Below are positions 27,309 through 36,942 of a stretch of DNA of 64,000 nt, in pieces; the stretch's first letter is position 1; every line of letters begins with the position of its first letter. The position numbers were made by a program, and so were the translations under genes. The DNA is from Rhizobium leguminosarum (GTDB lineage: Bacteria; Pseudomonadota; Alphaproteobacteria; Rhizobiales; Rhizobiaceae). The notes under the pieces are model-generated. The model did no database searches. It saw only the letters and a list, made by a program, of their open reading frames with translations, and was not told the DNA's origin. The stretch lies in contig NZ_MZMU01000024.1 of NCBI RefSeq assembly GCF_004123835.1, positions 416,501 through 480,500 on the forward strand, written 5' to 3'.

Positions 27309-30300
27309 CACCGCCCTCTTCGTTTTCGGCCGTCGACCATTCGGAGACGCGGGCAAGATGATCGTAGTCGCCGCCGAAATCGAATTGCTGGGCCGGGATC
27401 AGCCGCGAGGTAAAGCCTCTTTCGCTGGATTGCAGCAGCCCCACGAATTTGACCAGCTGGTCGATCGATTCGGCTGCGAGATCCATCGCCGATTTCGCCT
27501 TGTCGCTGCGCGCCGAGCTCTCGTTGTTGACGGTATCGACCTGGAAGCGGCTTCCGGGTCGGAGACGCACATAGAGAAGATCCTGCGGCAAGAGGCTGCC
27601 GGCATCGCGGAAGGCGCCGGCGCTCAAGGCGGCCGCTTCGAGCGCAAGCTGTGGATCGAGAAGCACGCGTGCCTGCGCCGGCGAGGGATTGTAGCCGGTT
27701 TTGTAGTCGATGATGTCGGCCGAGTTTGGTCCTGTTATGTCGATCCGGTCTGCGACGCCGGTGAGCCGGATATTGATCGGCTCCAGCTCCATGCCGCCCC
27801 GTACTTCCGTCAGCGTTTTCAGGATGCCATGCCGGCGTCCAGCCTCCCATTCGAGGAAGGCGCGGGCCACCGCGCGAAAGCGCGGCCGCCACACGGCATC
27901 GATATGCGGCGGCAACTTTTCCATGTCGAAAAGCTCGGAAAGAATGCGCTCCATTGCCGCTGCCGCATCCGGCGTGCCGGCGATATGGGCTTCGCGAATG
28001 AAACGGTCGATGATCTTGTGGTAGAGCGTCCCGCGTTCGGCCGCACCCGGATCGCGATTGAACGGGTCGACGGGGTCGAGCCGCAGGATGCGACGGGCAT
28101 AGATGGCATAGGGATCTCGGCGCAGCCGGCCGACTTCGCTGAAGGAATAGGATTTCGGCTGCAGCGCCAACGGCGGTTTCGGCGAGGGTCGTTGCGCCGG
28201 CGCCTGAGCATCTCCCCGATCGATGAGAGCGGCCCATTGGAGAAACCGGTCGCCGCGTCCCTTCAATTCCCCTTCGAACGCCTCTCCGCCCAGCGCCAGC
28301 AGCCGTTGCAGCCAACGCGAGGCGACGGTCGGCGTTGAGCCCTGGCGTAGCGCGCGCGCATAGATCAGATGGCGCGTACCGTTTGCCATCTCGAAATCAT
28401 GCGCCAGCTGACCGATGCGCCGCTCCGGCGGCTCGAGGCCGATCTCCGTCTTCATCATTCGCGGAATGAAGGGGTTGTTGGCGGTCTGCCCCGGCCAGGT
28501 GCCTTCGTTCAGGCCGCCGAGGATCAGCGTATCGACGGTCTGCAGGCGGGCTTCCAGCGTGCCGAAGATGAAAAGCCTCGGATGGCTCAGCGCCCGTGGC
28601 TTCACCGCATGACCGGCGGCAAGTGCTGCCATGATGTCGATCCATTGCGGTCCGTCGGCCTCCATCTGGCCGTCCGTGTTGATCACTTCACCGAGCAGGG
28701 CGGCGAGTGCATCTCCCGCTTCACCAGACCAGAGGTCGGCGAGATTGCCTCGCGGATCGGCCGCGACCGCTTCAAGCGAACGGCCGGTGCGCTCGGCCCA
28801 TTCGGATAATGTGAAGCGCGCTGTTCTTCCACGATCTTCCGGCCGGTGCCGCATCAGCACCGAAGCCAGCGCCTCGGTCGCTTGCGTGACCCGCCGGGCA
28901 AGGTCGTATGCGGCGTCGGCGGCCTCAGGCGAAAGCGCTTTTCGCCATTGCGGCGCGTGCCTGTCCAGGGCCTGTTCGGCAAGTTGGTGAGCGAGCAGTG
29001 GTTCCAGCGTGCTGATATCCACCTCGGTCACGCCGCCGCGCAGTGCCAGGAGTTCGAGCGCCTCGGTGGCCGAAATCAATGCATGACGTTCGAGGCCGAA
29101 GCGGGCGAGCGGATGTTTGAGCAGCGAGACGATCGCCACCGGATCGCCCGGCCGCAACGCTGCCTCCAGCAGCAATTGCAGAAGCGTGCCCTGCGACGTG
29201 GCCGCAAGCGGTGTGCCGGCCGAATCGTCGGCGAGGATGCCGAAGCGGGACAGCTCGGCCATCACCCGCCGGGCGAGATTGCGGTCCGGCGTGATGAGTG
29301 CTGCCCGGCTCTCGCCGTCCTGTCCCGGTCTTTCCAGCGCCAGCCGGAGCGCGATGGCAATCGCGGTTGCTTCCTCGCGCTCATTGGCGGCTTCAATCAG
29401 CGAGACATCAGAGAAGGCCGAAGACAGCGCGCCGGCCGGGAGATCGCTCTTCCACGCTCCCCAGTCGCTGGTCGCCTCCGCTGGAGCAAGGGCCCGCGAC
29501 AGGATTTCGGCCCGCCGGTCAAGATCGGCCTCTGGTCTGTCGAGGAGCGTGACATCGGCCCGCGTCAGCTTCAGCCGCTTGAGCAGCAGCGACAGACCAT
29601 ATTGCGGATGGCTGCGGCTTGCCGGATTGGCATGTTGGCCGGGCGCCGGTTCCGGCGCGACCATCTGCCAGTGCTTCTCGGGCATGGAGAGATCGAGACC
29701 GGGAAGCACGATCACACCTTCAGGCAGATGGGCGACGGCGGCGATGAGATCGGCGGTGGCGGGAACGGAACCCGTCGAACCGGCGATGATGATCGGTCCA
29801 GTCGGTTTCGTCGCCGAAAGTCGGCCTGCTTCGGCCCGGAGAATGGCGTTTCTGTGCCGCGCCGGCGAGGATTTGCCGAGTTCGGAAAGCCGCTCGGGCC
29901 AGAAGGCGCTGGCGATCTGCAGGAACTCCGCCGTCAGCTGCCACCAGGCGGCATAATCGCCGGTATCGAGTTTGGACAGCTCCGACCAGTCGAGATCCTC
30001 GGTCTCGATGGAATCGATCAGCTCGGCAAGATTGCGGGCGAGCCAGATCGCATCCGCCGGGCTTGCCGGCGCAACGAGCGGCGAGTCTGAGTGAATGTGG
30101 CGGACGATCTCCGGCAACTTATTTCGCCAGGCAAGGATCAGACGCGCAAGCTCCAGCAGACGGGCGGTATTCGACAGCGGTTGGGCGAGATCGATCGTTG
30201 TCGGCAGCGCCTCGTCGAAATAGCCGCTATCGTCATCGGTTTCGCCGAGCGGGCGGATGACGGGGAGGATCGCTGATCGGCCGCCGAGCAGGTCGACGAA

Positions 30301-30492
30301 TTCAGAACGCAGCACACGCACGGCGCGCCGGGTCGGCAGGTAGATCGTTACTTTGGCAAGCGATAACGGTTCATCGGCGTCGTGCCGGAAAATCGGCGTC
30401 AATCGGCCGTCGCAAAGTGTCGTCGCCAGCGTTTTCAGGAAGGAGAGACCCGCCGGAATCGTCAGAATGCGTGGCTGGTGCCGCTCCGCCAT
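27301..30492 (-). CDS. addB: Double-strand break repair protein AddB
   Basis: AddB is the second AddAB subunit, with an inactivated helicase fold and a nuclease domain. The 1063-residue protein begins MAERHQPRILTIPAGLSFLKTLA and has no Walker A. It contains LPTRRAVRVLRSEF, LILGGLNEGTWPGQTANNPFIPRMM and the C-terminal nuclease motif GVADRIDITGPNSADIIDYKTG. I find only one cysteine in the whole protein (residue 27), so the four-cysteine iron-sulfur site of Bacillus AddB is missing. It overlaps addA by eight bases and follows the murU gene by three bases. Confidence 0.95.
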   Translation of the reverse strand: MAERHQPRILTIPAGLSFLKTLATTLCDGRLTPIFRHDADEPLSLAKVTIYLPTRRAVRVLRSEFVDLLGGRSAILPVIRPLGETDDDSGYFDEALPTTIDLAQPLSNTARLLELARLILAWRNKLPEIVRHIHSDSPLVAPASPADAIWLARNLAELIDSIETEDLDWSELSKLDTGDYAAWWQLTAEFLQIASAFWPERLSELGKSSPARHRNAILRAEAGRLSATKPTGPIIIAGSTGSVPATADLIAAVAHLPEGVIVLPGLDLSMPEKHWQMVAPEPAPGQHANPASRSHPQYGLSLLLKRLKLTRADVTLLDRPEADLDRRAEILSRALAPAEATSDWGAWKSDLPAGALSSAFSDVSLIEAANEREEATAIAIALRLALERPGQDGESRAALITPDRNLARRVMAELSRFGILADDSAGTPLAATSQGTLLQLLLEAALRPGDPVAIVSLLKHPLARFGLERHALISATEALELLALRGGVTEVDISTLEPLLAHQLAEQALDRHAPQWRKALSPEAADAAYDLARRVTQATEALASVLMRHRPEDRGRTARFTLSEWAERTGRSLEAVAADPRGNLADLWSGEAGDALAALLGEVINTDGQMEADGPQWIDIMAALAAGHAVKPRALSHPRLFIFGTLEARLQTVDTLILGGLNEGTWPGQTANNPFIPRMMKTEIGLEPPERRIGQLAHDFEMANGTRHLIYARALRQGSTPTVASRWLQRLLALGGEAFEGELKGRGDRFLQWAALIDRGDAQAPAQRPSPKPPLALQPKSYSFSEVGRLRRDPYAIYARRILRLDPVDPFNRDPGAAERGTLYHKIIDRFIREAHIAGTPDAAAAMERILSELFDMEKLPPHIDAVWRPRFRAVARAFLEWEAGRRHGILKTLTEVRGGMELEPINIRLTGVADRIDITGPNSADIIDYKTGYNPSPAQARVLLDPQLALEAAALSAGAFRDAGSLLPQDLLYVRLRPGSRFQVDTVNNESSARSDKAKSAMDLAAESIDQLVKFVGLLQSSERGFTSRLIPAQQFDFGGDYDHLARVSEWSTAENEEGGDE

Positions 30493-30495
30493 GGC

Positions 30496-31227
30496 TCAGG
30501 CAAACGTCCGCAATCGCCGGATCGTTTCCTCCGCCTCGCCGATCGCATCCGGCGTGCCGACCGTCAGCCAATGGCCTTCGAGCACCAAGCCGAAAAGTCG
30601 TCCGCGCGCGATCGCCTTGTCGAAATAGATATTGAGGTTGAAGGCATCCTTTGGCGCATCGTCGAACAGCGACGGGTTCATGGCGATCGCCCCGGCATAG
30701 ACGACGGGATTGGACGGATCGTCGCGATAACGTGTCAGCCGGCCGTCGGCCGCAAGACTGAAGTCGTTCTTGCCATTATGACCCGTCGTATCCTCGATCC
30801 CAACGCAAAGCAGCGCCATATCCATGTGTTCGGCATCGAAGAATCCGGCTAAGCGTTCCAGGTTCGTCGGCCTCCCCTGCTTTTCGCCGATCCAGAAGAG
30901 ATCGGCATTCATGACGAAGATGTTGTCGCGGCTTAGCAGCCTCAGCCCCTTCGCCAGGCCGCCGCCTGAATTCATCAGTGCGTCCCGCTCGTCCGATATG
31001 ACGATGTCGAGGCCGTGATAATTCCCGAGATGGTCGAGCATCTGGTCGGCGTGGTGGTGAACGTTGACGACGGCGCGTTCGATGCCGGCCGCCACCAGCG
31101 AATCCAGCACGTAGTCGATCATCGGCTTGCCGTCGATCTTCACCAGCGGCTTCGGGATCGTATCGGTGATCGGGCGCATGCGGGTTCCGAGGCCCGCGGC
31201 GAGTACCATGGCTTGTCTGATGGTCAT
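30496..31227 (-). CDS. murU: Nucleotidyltransferase, probable N-acetylmuramate 1-phosphate uridylyltransferase MurU
   Basis: The 243-residue protein is a sugar-1-phosphate nucleotidyltransferase: MVLAAGLGTRMRPITDTIPKPLVKIDGKPMIDY (from residue 7), NVHHHADQMLDHL, NSGGGLAKGLRLL and MNADLFW. Older annotation would say mannose-1-phosphate guanylyltransferase. Its place 14 bases after a gene with an AmgK domain favours MurU, which makes UDP-MurNAc from MurNAc-1-phosphate in the cell-wall recycling route known from Pseudomonas. The ATG at 31227 begins the domain. Specificity is inferred from context. Confidence 0.8.
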   Translation of the reverse strand: MTIRQAMVLAAGLGTRMRPITDTIPKPLVKIDGKPMIDYVLDSLVAAGIERAVVNVHHHADQMLDHLGNYHGLDIVISDERDALMNSGGGLAKGLRLLSRDNIFVMNADLFWIGEKQGRPTNLERLAGFFDAEHMDMALLCVGIEDTTGHNGKNDFSLAADGRLTRYRDDPSNPVVYAGAIAMNPSLFDDAPKDAFNLNIYFDKAIARGRLFGLVLEGHWLTVGTPDAIGEAEETIRRLRTFA

Positions 31228-31241
31228 TCTGATCCGGAACT

Positions 31242-32756
31242 TTATGATTCGCTCTGGCCTATTCCAGCCCTTGTGCACCAATCGCGCAAGGGGGCAAGCG
31301 TTTCATGCTCGAGCGCGACGTTCAGATAGGCGAGCGTGCGCGGCATATGTTTCAGATAGCCCGGCTTGCCGTCGCGCTGCAACAAGCGCACCCAAAGACC
31401 GGCAAGCTTGCAATTGCGCTGCGCCGACATGATCGCCCAGGCTTTGATGAAGCCGGCCTCGTCGAAACCGGCCTGCGCGCGGCGAAGCGTCAGATAATCA
31501 TCCATCAGCTGCCGGAAGAGATCCGGCTCGATCGTTACGCGCGCATCCTGGACGATCGAGGCAAGGTCATAAGCCGTGGGGCCGATCATGGCGTCCTGGA
31601 AGTCGATGAGACCGATCCGTTTGATGCCTGGTTCCCGCGGGCGCCAGATGATATTCGGCGAGTGGAAATCGCGCAGCAGCAGGTTCTTTTCGGCCGTGGC
31701 GAGTTCATCGATCAGCGCATCCCAGATCGCCAGATATTCGTTGCGCTCGGCATCCGAGGGTGCGGTGCCGCGCTTCCAGGCAATATGCCAGTCGAGCACA
31801 AGCTGCACTTCCATCTTGATCGCCTTGCGATCGAAGTCCGGTATGTGATGCGTATGCGTGGCGGAAACCGGAATATCCTGCGGAAACTGCATGGAATGAA
31901 GATGGGCAAGACAGGCGACGCTTTGCCGGTAACGCTCGGCGATCGGCCGGCCCTGGTCATCGAGCACGCCTTCGGTGCCGAGATCCTCGATCAGCAGGAT
32001 GCCCTGCTCATAGTCGACCTTATAAATCTCCGGCGCGGCAAAACCCCGTTCGCGCAGCGCATCGGCAATCGCAACGAAGGGATAGGCGTCCTGTGCCAAA
32101 TGCGCCACCTTGGGATAGGGCTTGCCGTCATAGACCGGCGGTCCCTCGGGATGCGGCCGCCAGTCCATCAGGATGATGCGGCGCTCCGCATTCTCAGGAT
32201 AGATCGCCTCGTAGGCGCGCAGCGAGGCATCGCCGGTCAGGAAGCGGCGCTTGGCATCGGGATAGCCGGCCTTGTCGAGGAAATTGCGGATCGCCAGGAC
32301 GCGATGGATGCGCAAGGCCTGTGCGCCCTGGGCGGCGATCGTCGCCCGGCGGCCGTTGCCTTCATGCGCCAGCGTCAACGTGATGCGGTCCGTCGGCAAC
32401 TCGCTCGCGGCCATCTCCGGCCATTCGACAAGGCAGATGCCGTTCTGCAGGGCCTCGTCGAAGCCAAGCTCCGTCAATTCGCTGGGGTCGCCGAGCCGAT
32501 AGAGATCAAAATGCGAAACCGGGATACGCAGGTCGTAGGATTGCACCAGCGTGAAGGTCGGGCTCGGGACCTCGAGCCCTTCGTCATCGGCCATGGCGCG
32601 CAGGATCGCGCGGGCAAGCGAGGATTTCCCCGCGCCGAGATCGCCGGAAAGGGCAAGGCAATCGCCGGCCTTCAGGGCCAGCGCCAGGTCTTCGCCGAGG
32701 CGGATGGTGGCCGCCTCGTCTTTCAGGAAAAGCGAGATCGCATCACTGGTCGTCAT
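31242..32756 (-). CDS. Fusion of TsaE (tRNA t6A ATPase) and AmgK-like anomeric sugar kinase
   Basis: A 504-residue two-domain protein. Residues about 1-155 are TsaE, the ATPase of the tRNA threonylcarbamoyladenosine complex: P-loop SGDLGAGKSS (37-46), SPTFTLVQSY and HFDLYRLGD. Residues about 160-500 are an aminoglycoside-phosphotransferase-fold kinase: LRDFHSPN (361-368) and IDFQDAMIGPTAYDL (384-398). That kinase resembles AmgK, which phosphorylates MurNAc and GlcNAc at C1. The ATG at 32756 overlaps the divL stop by four bases. With downstream murU it would complete the AmgK/MurU recycling pair. No stop or start lies at the domain junction. Confidence 0.88.
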   Translation of the reverse strand: MTTSDAISLFLKDEAATIRLGEDLALALKAGDCLALSGDLGAGKSSLARAILRAMADDEGLEVPSPTFTLVQSYDLRIPVSHFDLYRLGDPSELTELGFDEALQNGICLVEWPEMAASELPTDRITLTLAHEGNGRRATIAAQGAQALRIHRVLAIRNFLDKAGYPDAKRRFLTGDASLRAYEAIYPENAERRIILMDWRPHPEGPPVYDGKPYPKVAHLAQDAYPFVAIADALRERGFAAPEIYKVDYEQGILLIEDLGTEGVLDDQGRPIAERYRQSVACLAHLHSMQFPQDIPVSATHTHHIPDFDRKAIKMEVQLVLDWHIAWKRGTAPSDAERNEYLAIWDALIDELATAEKNLLLRDFHSPNIIWRPREPGIKRIGLIDFQDAMIGPTAYDLASIVQDARVTIEPDLFRQLMDDYLTLRRAQAGFDEAGFIKAWAIMSAQRNCKLAGLWVRLLQRDGKPGYLKHMPRTLAYLNVALEHETLAPLRDWCTRAGIGQSES

Positions 32757-35338
32757 TCGGCGGCGGCGGAATGCGGTACATCGACCGAGGGGATACGGCA
32801 GACGACGGTCGTGCCCTTGCCCGGCTCGCTGTCGATCGTCACATCGCCATGATGCAGACTGACGAAGCTGTCGACGATCGAGAGGCCGAGGCCGGCGCCA
32901 CCGCGTTTGCCGCTTTTCGCTCCCGTGGCAAAACGGTCGAAGACGGTCGCGATCATGTCAGGTGAGATGCCGGGGCCGCGATCGCTGACGGAAAAGACGA
33001 AATCCGTGCCTTCGCGATGGCATTCCAGCGAGATCGAGGTGCCTTCGGGCGAGAAATTGGCCGCATTGGACAGAAGCTTCAGAAGGATCTGCTTCAGACG
33101 CTGCGGATCGGCAACGATCGAGCCGAGATAGGCGGGCGCGGTGATTTCAAGCGCGACGCCGCTTTCGTGGAGGCGGTCGGCGATCTGCATTGAGACGTCG
33201 TCGAGCAAATCGTTGAGATCGATATCCGCATAATTGAGGCGCATGATGCCGGCGTCGACGGTTGCAAGGTCGAGAATATCGTTGACGAGCGTCAACAGAA
33301 CCGAGGACGAGGTCGAGATGTGGTCGATATATTCGGCCTGCCGTTCGGTGAGCGGCCCGACGCCCGGCGTGCGCAGGAGATCGGTGAAGCCGATAATGTT
33401 GGTCAGTGGCGAACGCAGTTCATAGGAAACATGCTGGACGAAGTCGTTCTTCAGCTCGTCGGCCTTGCGCAGTGCCTCGTTCTTCTCGGTCAGCGCCCGC
33501 TCGGCACGCACGCTGTCCGTCATGTTGACGAAGGTCAGCATGGTCTGCGCGTTCGGCAGCGGGATGACGGCGTAGTCGAGCACGAGGCCGGAGAAGAGTT
33601 CCAGCGTTCCCTGGCCCGAGCGGCGTTCGTCGTCGAAACTGGTGATCAGTTCCGCGAAGGTCTTCCAGCCGTCCGGCCGGTCATAGGACGGTGCGCAGGC
33701 TTCGCCCAACGCGCGGATATGGGTGCCGGGCTTGGCTTCGGTTTCGGTGATCCCCCAGAGCGCGCGGAAGGCCGGGTTGGACAGGCGGATGCGTCCATCA
33801 GGGCCGAACACCGCCACACCCTCGGAAAGATGGTCGATCGTTTCGCCCTGCACCTTGACCAGCGTGTTGTAGCGCGTTTCGAGATCGACCTGCTCGGTCA
33901 GGTTTTCGAACACCCAGGTGGCGCCGCCCTGCGGATGGGCGGTCGCAAAGACCCGCAGCGTCTGCCCGTTCGGCAGGTGCCAGAGATCGGATTGCGTGTC
34001 GAGGGCGCGATAGACGGAAAGTGCGGCTTCCTTCCAGCTTTTCCAGTTGAGCTGGTCCGGCAGCTTCTTGGCCGCCCGCAGCCGCTCGAGCAGCTCGCTA
34101 TTGTCCGGCCGGCCTTCGAGGAAGGCGATATCCAGTTCCCAGAGCGCGACGAAGGCCTGGTTGTAGAATTGCAGCCGGCGGTCGCCGTCGAAGATGGCAA
34201 CCGGCGTGGCGAGATGGTCGAGCGTTTCGGCATGGCTCTTCAGCGTCCGTTCCAGCTCGGCGCGCACGGCCTCTATGTCGGACACATCGATCGCGATGCC
34301 GGCCGAGCCGCCGGGAACCCTGACGTCGACGACGTCGAAGAATGTGCGGTTGCCGTGCACGACCGTCGAAATCTTGTCGTGGAAGGGCGATTCCGGCGTC
34401 GTCGTGGCGCGAATGCGTTCGCGCGCCACGGTCGTCAGCATTTCGCGGCCTTCATTGATCGCCTGCTGCGGCGATCGCGCTTCGACCGCCTCGCCATAAG
34501 CCTGGTTGACCCAGGTGAGGCGGCCCACCGGATCGCGCTGCCAGGCCGGCATATCGATCGCGTCGAGCATGGTCTGGAAGGCCGAGATCGAGGTCATCAG
34601 CCGGTCGCGCTCGATCCTGAGCTCTGCGAGCTCGGCGCGCAGATTGTTGAGCGCCACGAAACGGACGAAGGCACGCCCGCCGGAAACCCGGCCCTGTGCC
34701 TCGAGAATTTCGTCGCGGATGGTTTCGACCACCATGTCGAAGCTTTGCGCCTCGTCGCGCAACCGGTCGATCGCTTTTTCCAGCTCGGAAGCCGAACGTG
34801 ACTTCAGCCACAGGCCGAAGGCCAGGAATTCCCCGTCCTGCGGCGCGCCGGTCTCGGGCGGAAGCTGGCCGAGCAGTTCGGGGCGTGCATTGCCGTCCCA
34901 GATGACGATCCGCCGGTTCTTGTCGGCGATCAGAGCCTGGTATTGCGAAATGCGCTGCTGGGCATCGGAGAGCGCCGAGCGGATTTCCCGGCTCTCGTTT
35001 TCCAGGTTACCGCGCTGACGCACGAGCCACAGCGTCGACAGCAGCGCTGCAGATATGACGCCGATGACGACGGAAACGCCGATCACCTGCGAGGATGTGA
35101 AGAGGTGAGCCGAGGCCGCCGCCTGCTGCTCCGCCTGTGCCAGAGCCGGCCGCGCCAGCGTGGCAAGCGCCGTGCCGGCCGCGCAGCTTTTCAGGAAGCG
35201 CGCCAATGATCCGTGCTCTTGCTTTGCGGCCTCGTGAGCCGTTGCAAATTGATATCCTTGGCCTGCCGTGAGCGGGCGGCGATCGGCGCGAGCGCCATCA
35301 TCCGCCTGACCGGGCAGGCTGCTTTTCATTTCCGACAT
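32753..35338 (-). CDS. divL: DivL-like atypical sensor kinase with tyrosine in place of the phospho-histidine
   Basis: The 861-residue protein has an N-terminal hydrophobic segment (SQVIGVSVVIGVISAALLSTLWLV, about 80-105), a coiled segment, several PAS domains (about 230-580) and a kinase core. The dimerisation box reads FVQHVSYELRSPLTNIIGF: Tyr639 (codon TAT, 33424-33422) replaces the histidine. This is the hallmark of DivL, which in Caulobacter senses DivK and steers CckA-CtrA. The ATP-binding domain is intact (NAANFSPEG, DRGPGIS, GGAGLGLSIV). Start is the ATG at 35338; a TTG eight codons upstream is possible. It overlaps the tsaE-amgK gene. Confidence 0.9.
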   Translation of the reverse strand: MSEMKSSLPGQADDGARADRRPLTAGQGYQFATAHEAAKQEHGSLARFLKSCAAGTALATLARPALAQAEQQAAASAHLFTSSQVIGVSVVIGVISAALLSTLWLVRQRGNLENESREIRSALSDAQQRISQYQALIADKNRRIVIWDGNARPELLGQLPPETGAPQDGEFLAFGLWLKSRSASELEKAIDRLRDEAQSFDMVVETIRDEILEAQGRVSGGRAFVRFVALNNLRAELAELRIERDRLMTSISAFQTMLDAIDMPAWQRDPVGRLTWVNQAYGEAVEARSPQQAINEGREMLTTVARERIRATTTPESPFHDKISTVVHGNRTFFDVVDVRVPGGSAGIAIDVSDIEAVRAELERTLKSHAETLDHLATPVAIFDGDRRLQFYNQAFVALWELDIAFLEGRPDNSELLERLRAAKKLPDQLNWKSWKEAALSVYRALDTQSDLWHLPNGQTLRVFATAHPQGGATWVFENLTEQVDLETRYNTLVKVQGETIDHLSEGVAVFGPDGRIRLSNPAFRALWGITETEAKPGTHIRALGEACAPSYDRPDGWKTFAELITSFDDERRSGQGTLELFSGLVLDYAVIPLPNAQTMLTFVNMTDSVRAERALTEKNEALRKADELKNDFVQHVSYELRSPLTNIIGFTDLLRTPGVGPLTERQAEYIDHISTSSSVLLTLVNDILDLATVDAGIMRLNYADIDLNDLLDDVSMQIADRLHESGVALEITAPAYLGSIVADPQRLKQILLKLLSNAANFSPEGTSISLECHREGTDFVFSVSDRGPGISPDMIATVFDRFATGAKSGKRGGAGLGLSIVDSFVSLHHGDVTIDSEPGKGTTVVCRIPSVDVPHSAAAE

Positions 35339-35472
35339 CCGCGGTATGTCTCCGTCCTTCAATGTGCCGCATTACGACAAGACATCCCATTTTCGCAGCG
35401 GTCGGACAGGGTCCGGCGCCACGAATCAAGTCTTAAAACAATACTTCGGAAGGGAATCGGCGGGAAGGGAGC

Positions 35473-35513
35473 GTCCAAAAAATAAGCCGCGGCATTTGTC
35501 AATGTCGCGGCTT
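35473..35513 (-). terminator. Intrinsic terminator of ahcY
   Basis: A 13-bp stem with one G-T wobble (35484-35496 with 35501-35513, AAGCCGCGGCATT/AATGTCGCGGCTT), four-base loop and, on the minus strand, an ATTTTTT run after the stem. Confidence 0.88.
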
Positions 35514-35541
35514 CTACATCTTGTGGATATTAACGATCAGA

Positions 35542-36942
35542 TCAATATCTGTAGTGGTCGGACTTGAACGGGCCCCTCGGCGAGACGCCGATATAGGCAG
35601 CCTGTTCCTCAGAAAGCTCCGTCAGCTTCACGCCGAGCTTGTCGAGATGCAGGCGTGCGACCTTTTCATCGAGATGCTTCGGCAGGATATAGACCTGGTT
35701 GGAATACTGGTCGGGCTTGGTGAAGAGCTCGATCTGCGCCAGCGTCTGATTGGTGAACGAAGCCGACATGACGAAGGACGGATGGCCGGTGGCGTTGCCG
35801 AGGTTGAGCAGACGGCCTTCGGAAAGAAGGATGATGCGGTTGCCCTTGGGGAATTCGATCAGGTCGACCTGCGGCTTGACGTTGGTCCACTTGAGATTGC
35901 GCAATGCAGCGACTTCAATTTCGTTGTCGAAGTGACCGATATTGCCGACGATCGCCATATCCTTCATCGCCCGCATATGGTCGATGCGGATGACGTCCTT
36001 GTTGCCGGTGGTGGTGATGAAGATATCGGCCGAGGAAACGACGTCCTCGAGCAGAACGACTTCATAACCGTCCATCGCAGCCTGCAATGCGCAGATCGGA
36101 TCGGCTTCGGTTACCTTGACGCGGGCGCCGGCGCCGGAGAGCGAAGCGGCAGAACCCTTGCCGACGTCGCCGTAGCCGCAGACGACGGCAACCTTGCCGG
36201 CCATCATCACGTCGGTGCCGCGACGGATGCCGTCGACCAGCGATTCCTTGCAGCCATACTTGTTGTCGAACTTCGACTTGGTAACGGAGTCATTGACGTT
36301 GATCGCCGGGAAAGGCAGCAGGCCCTTCTGGCTGAGCTGGTAGAGCCGGTTGACGCCGGTCGTCGTTTCCTCGGTGACGCCCTTGATGGCGTCGCGCTGC
36401 TTGGTGAACCAGCCCGGCGAAGCGGCAAGGCGCTTCTTGATCTGTGCGAAGAGGATTTCCTCTTCTTCCGAATGCGGATGGGACAGCACGTCCTCGCCGG
36501 CTTCGGCGCGAGCACCGAGCAGGATGTACATGGTGGCGTCGCCGCCGTCATCGAGGATCATGTTGGAAAGGCCGCCATCGGCCCACTGGAAGATCTTGTC
36601 GGTATAGACCCAGTAATCCTCGAGCGATTCGCCCTTGATGGCGAAGACAGGCACGCCGGAAGCGGCGATCGCGGCAGCGGCATGATCCTGCGTCGAGAAG
36701 ATGTTGCACGAGGCCCAGCGGACTTCGGCGCCGAGCGCGACCAGCGTTTCTATGAGCACGGCCGTCTGGATGGTCATGTGCAGCGAGCCGGTGATGCGCG
36801 CGCCCTTCAGCGGCTTTGTCTTGCCGAATTCGGTGCGGCAGGACATCAGCCCCGGCATTTCGGTTTCGGCGATCGTAATTTCCTTGCGGCCGAAATCCGC
36901 AAGCCCGATATCGGCGACGACATAATCTTTTTCAGTGCTCAT
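35542..36942 (-). CDS. ahcY: Adenosylhomocysteinase
   Basis: AhcY splits S-adenosylhomocysteine to adenosine and homocysteine, recycling the product of SAM-dependent methylation. The 466-residue protein starts MSTEKDYVVADIGLADFGRKEI and shows the NAD-binding VAVVCGYGDVGKGSAASL, the active-site INVNDSVTKSKFDNKYGC, GNIGHFDNEIEV and the C-terminal FKSDHYRY. The ATG at 36942 has GGAGG upstream. A perfect palindrome (37057-37076) lies in its promoter region, pointing to specific regulation by a SAH- or methionine-responsive factor. Confidence 0.97.
   Translation of the reverse strand: MSTEKDYVVADIGLADFGRKEITIAETEMPGLMSCRTEFGKTKPLKGARITGSLHMTIQTAVLIETLVALGAEVRWASCNIFSTQDHAAAAIAASGVPVFAIKGESLEDYWVYTDKIFQWADGGLSNMILDDGGDATMYILLGARAEAGEDVLSHPHSEEEEILFAQIKKRLAASPGWFTKQRDAIKGVTEETTTGVNRLYQLSQKGLLPFPAINVNDSVTKSKFDNKYGCKESLVDGIRRGTDVMMAGKVAVVCGYGDVGKGSAASLSGAGARVKVTEADPICALQAAMDGYEVVLLEDVVSSADIFITTTGNKDVIRIDHMRAMKDMAIVGNIGHFDNEIEVAALRNLKWTNVKPQVDLIEFPKGNRIILLSEGRLLNLGNATGHPSFVMSASFTNQTLAQIELFTKPDQYSNQVYILPKHLDEKVARLHLDKLGVKLTELSEEQAAYIGVSPRGPFKSDHYRY

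Noticed and set aside
31305..32852. 515-codon open frame on the plus strand opposite tsaE-amgK
   Set aside because: Contains only shadow composition; both domains on the minus strand are recognisable.
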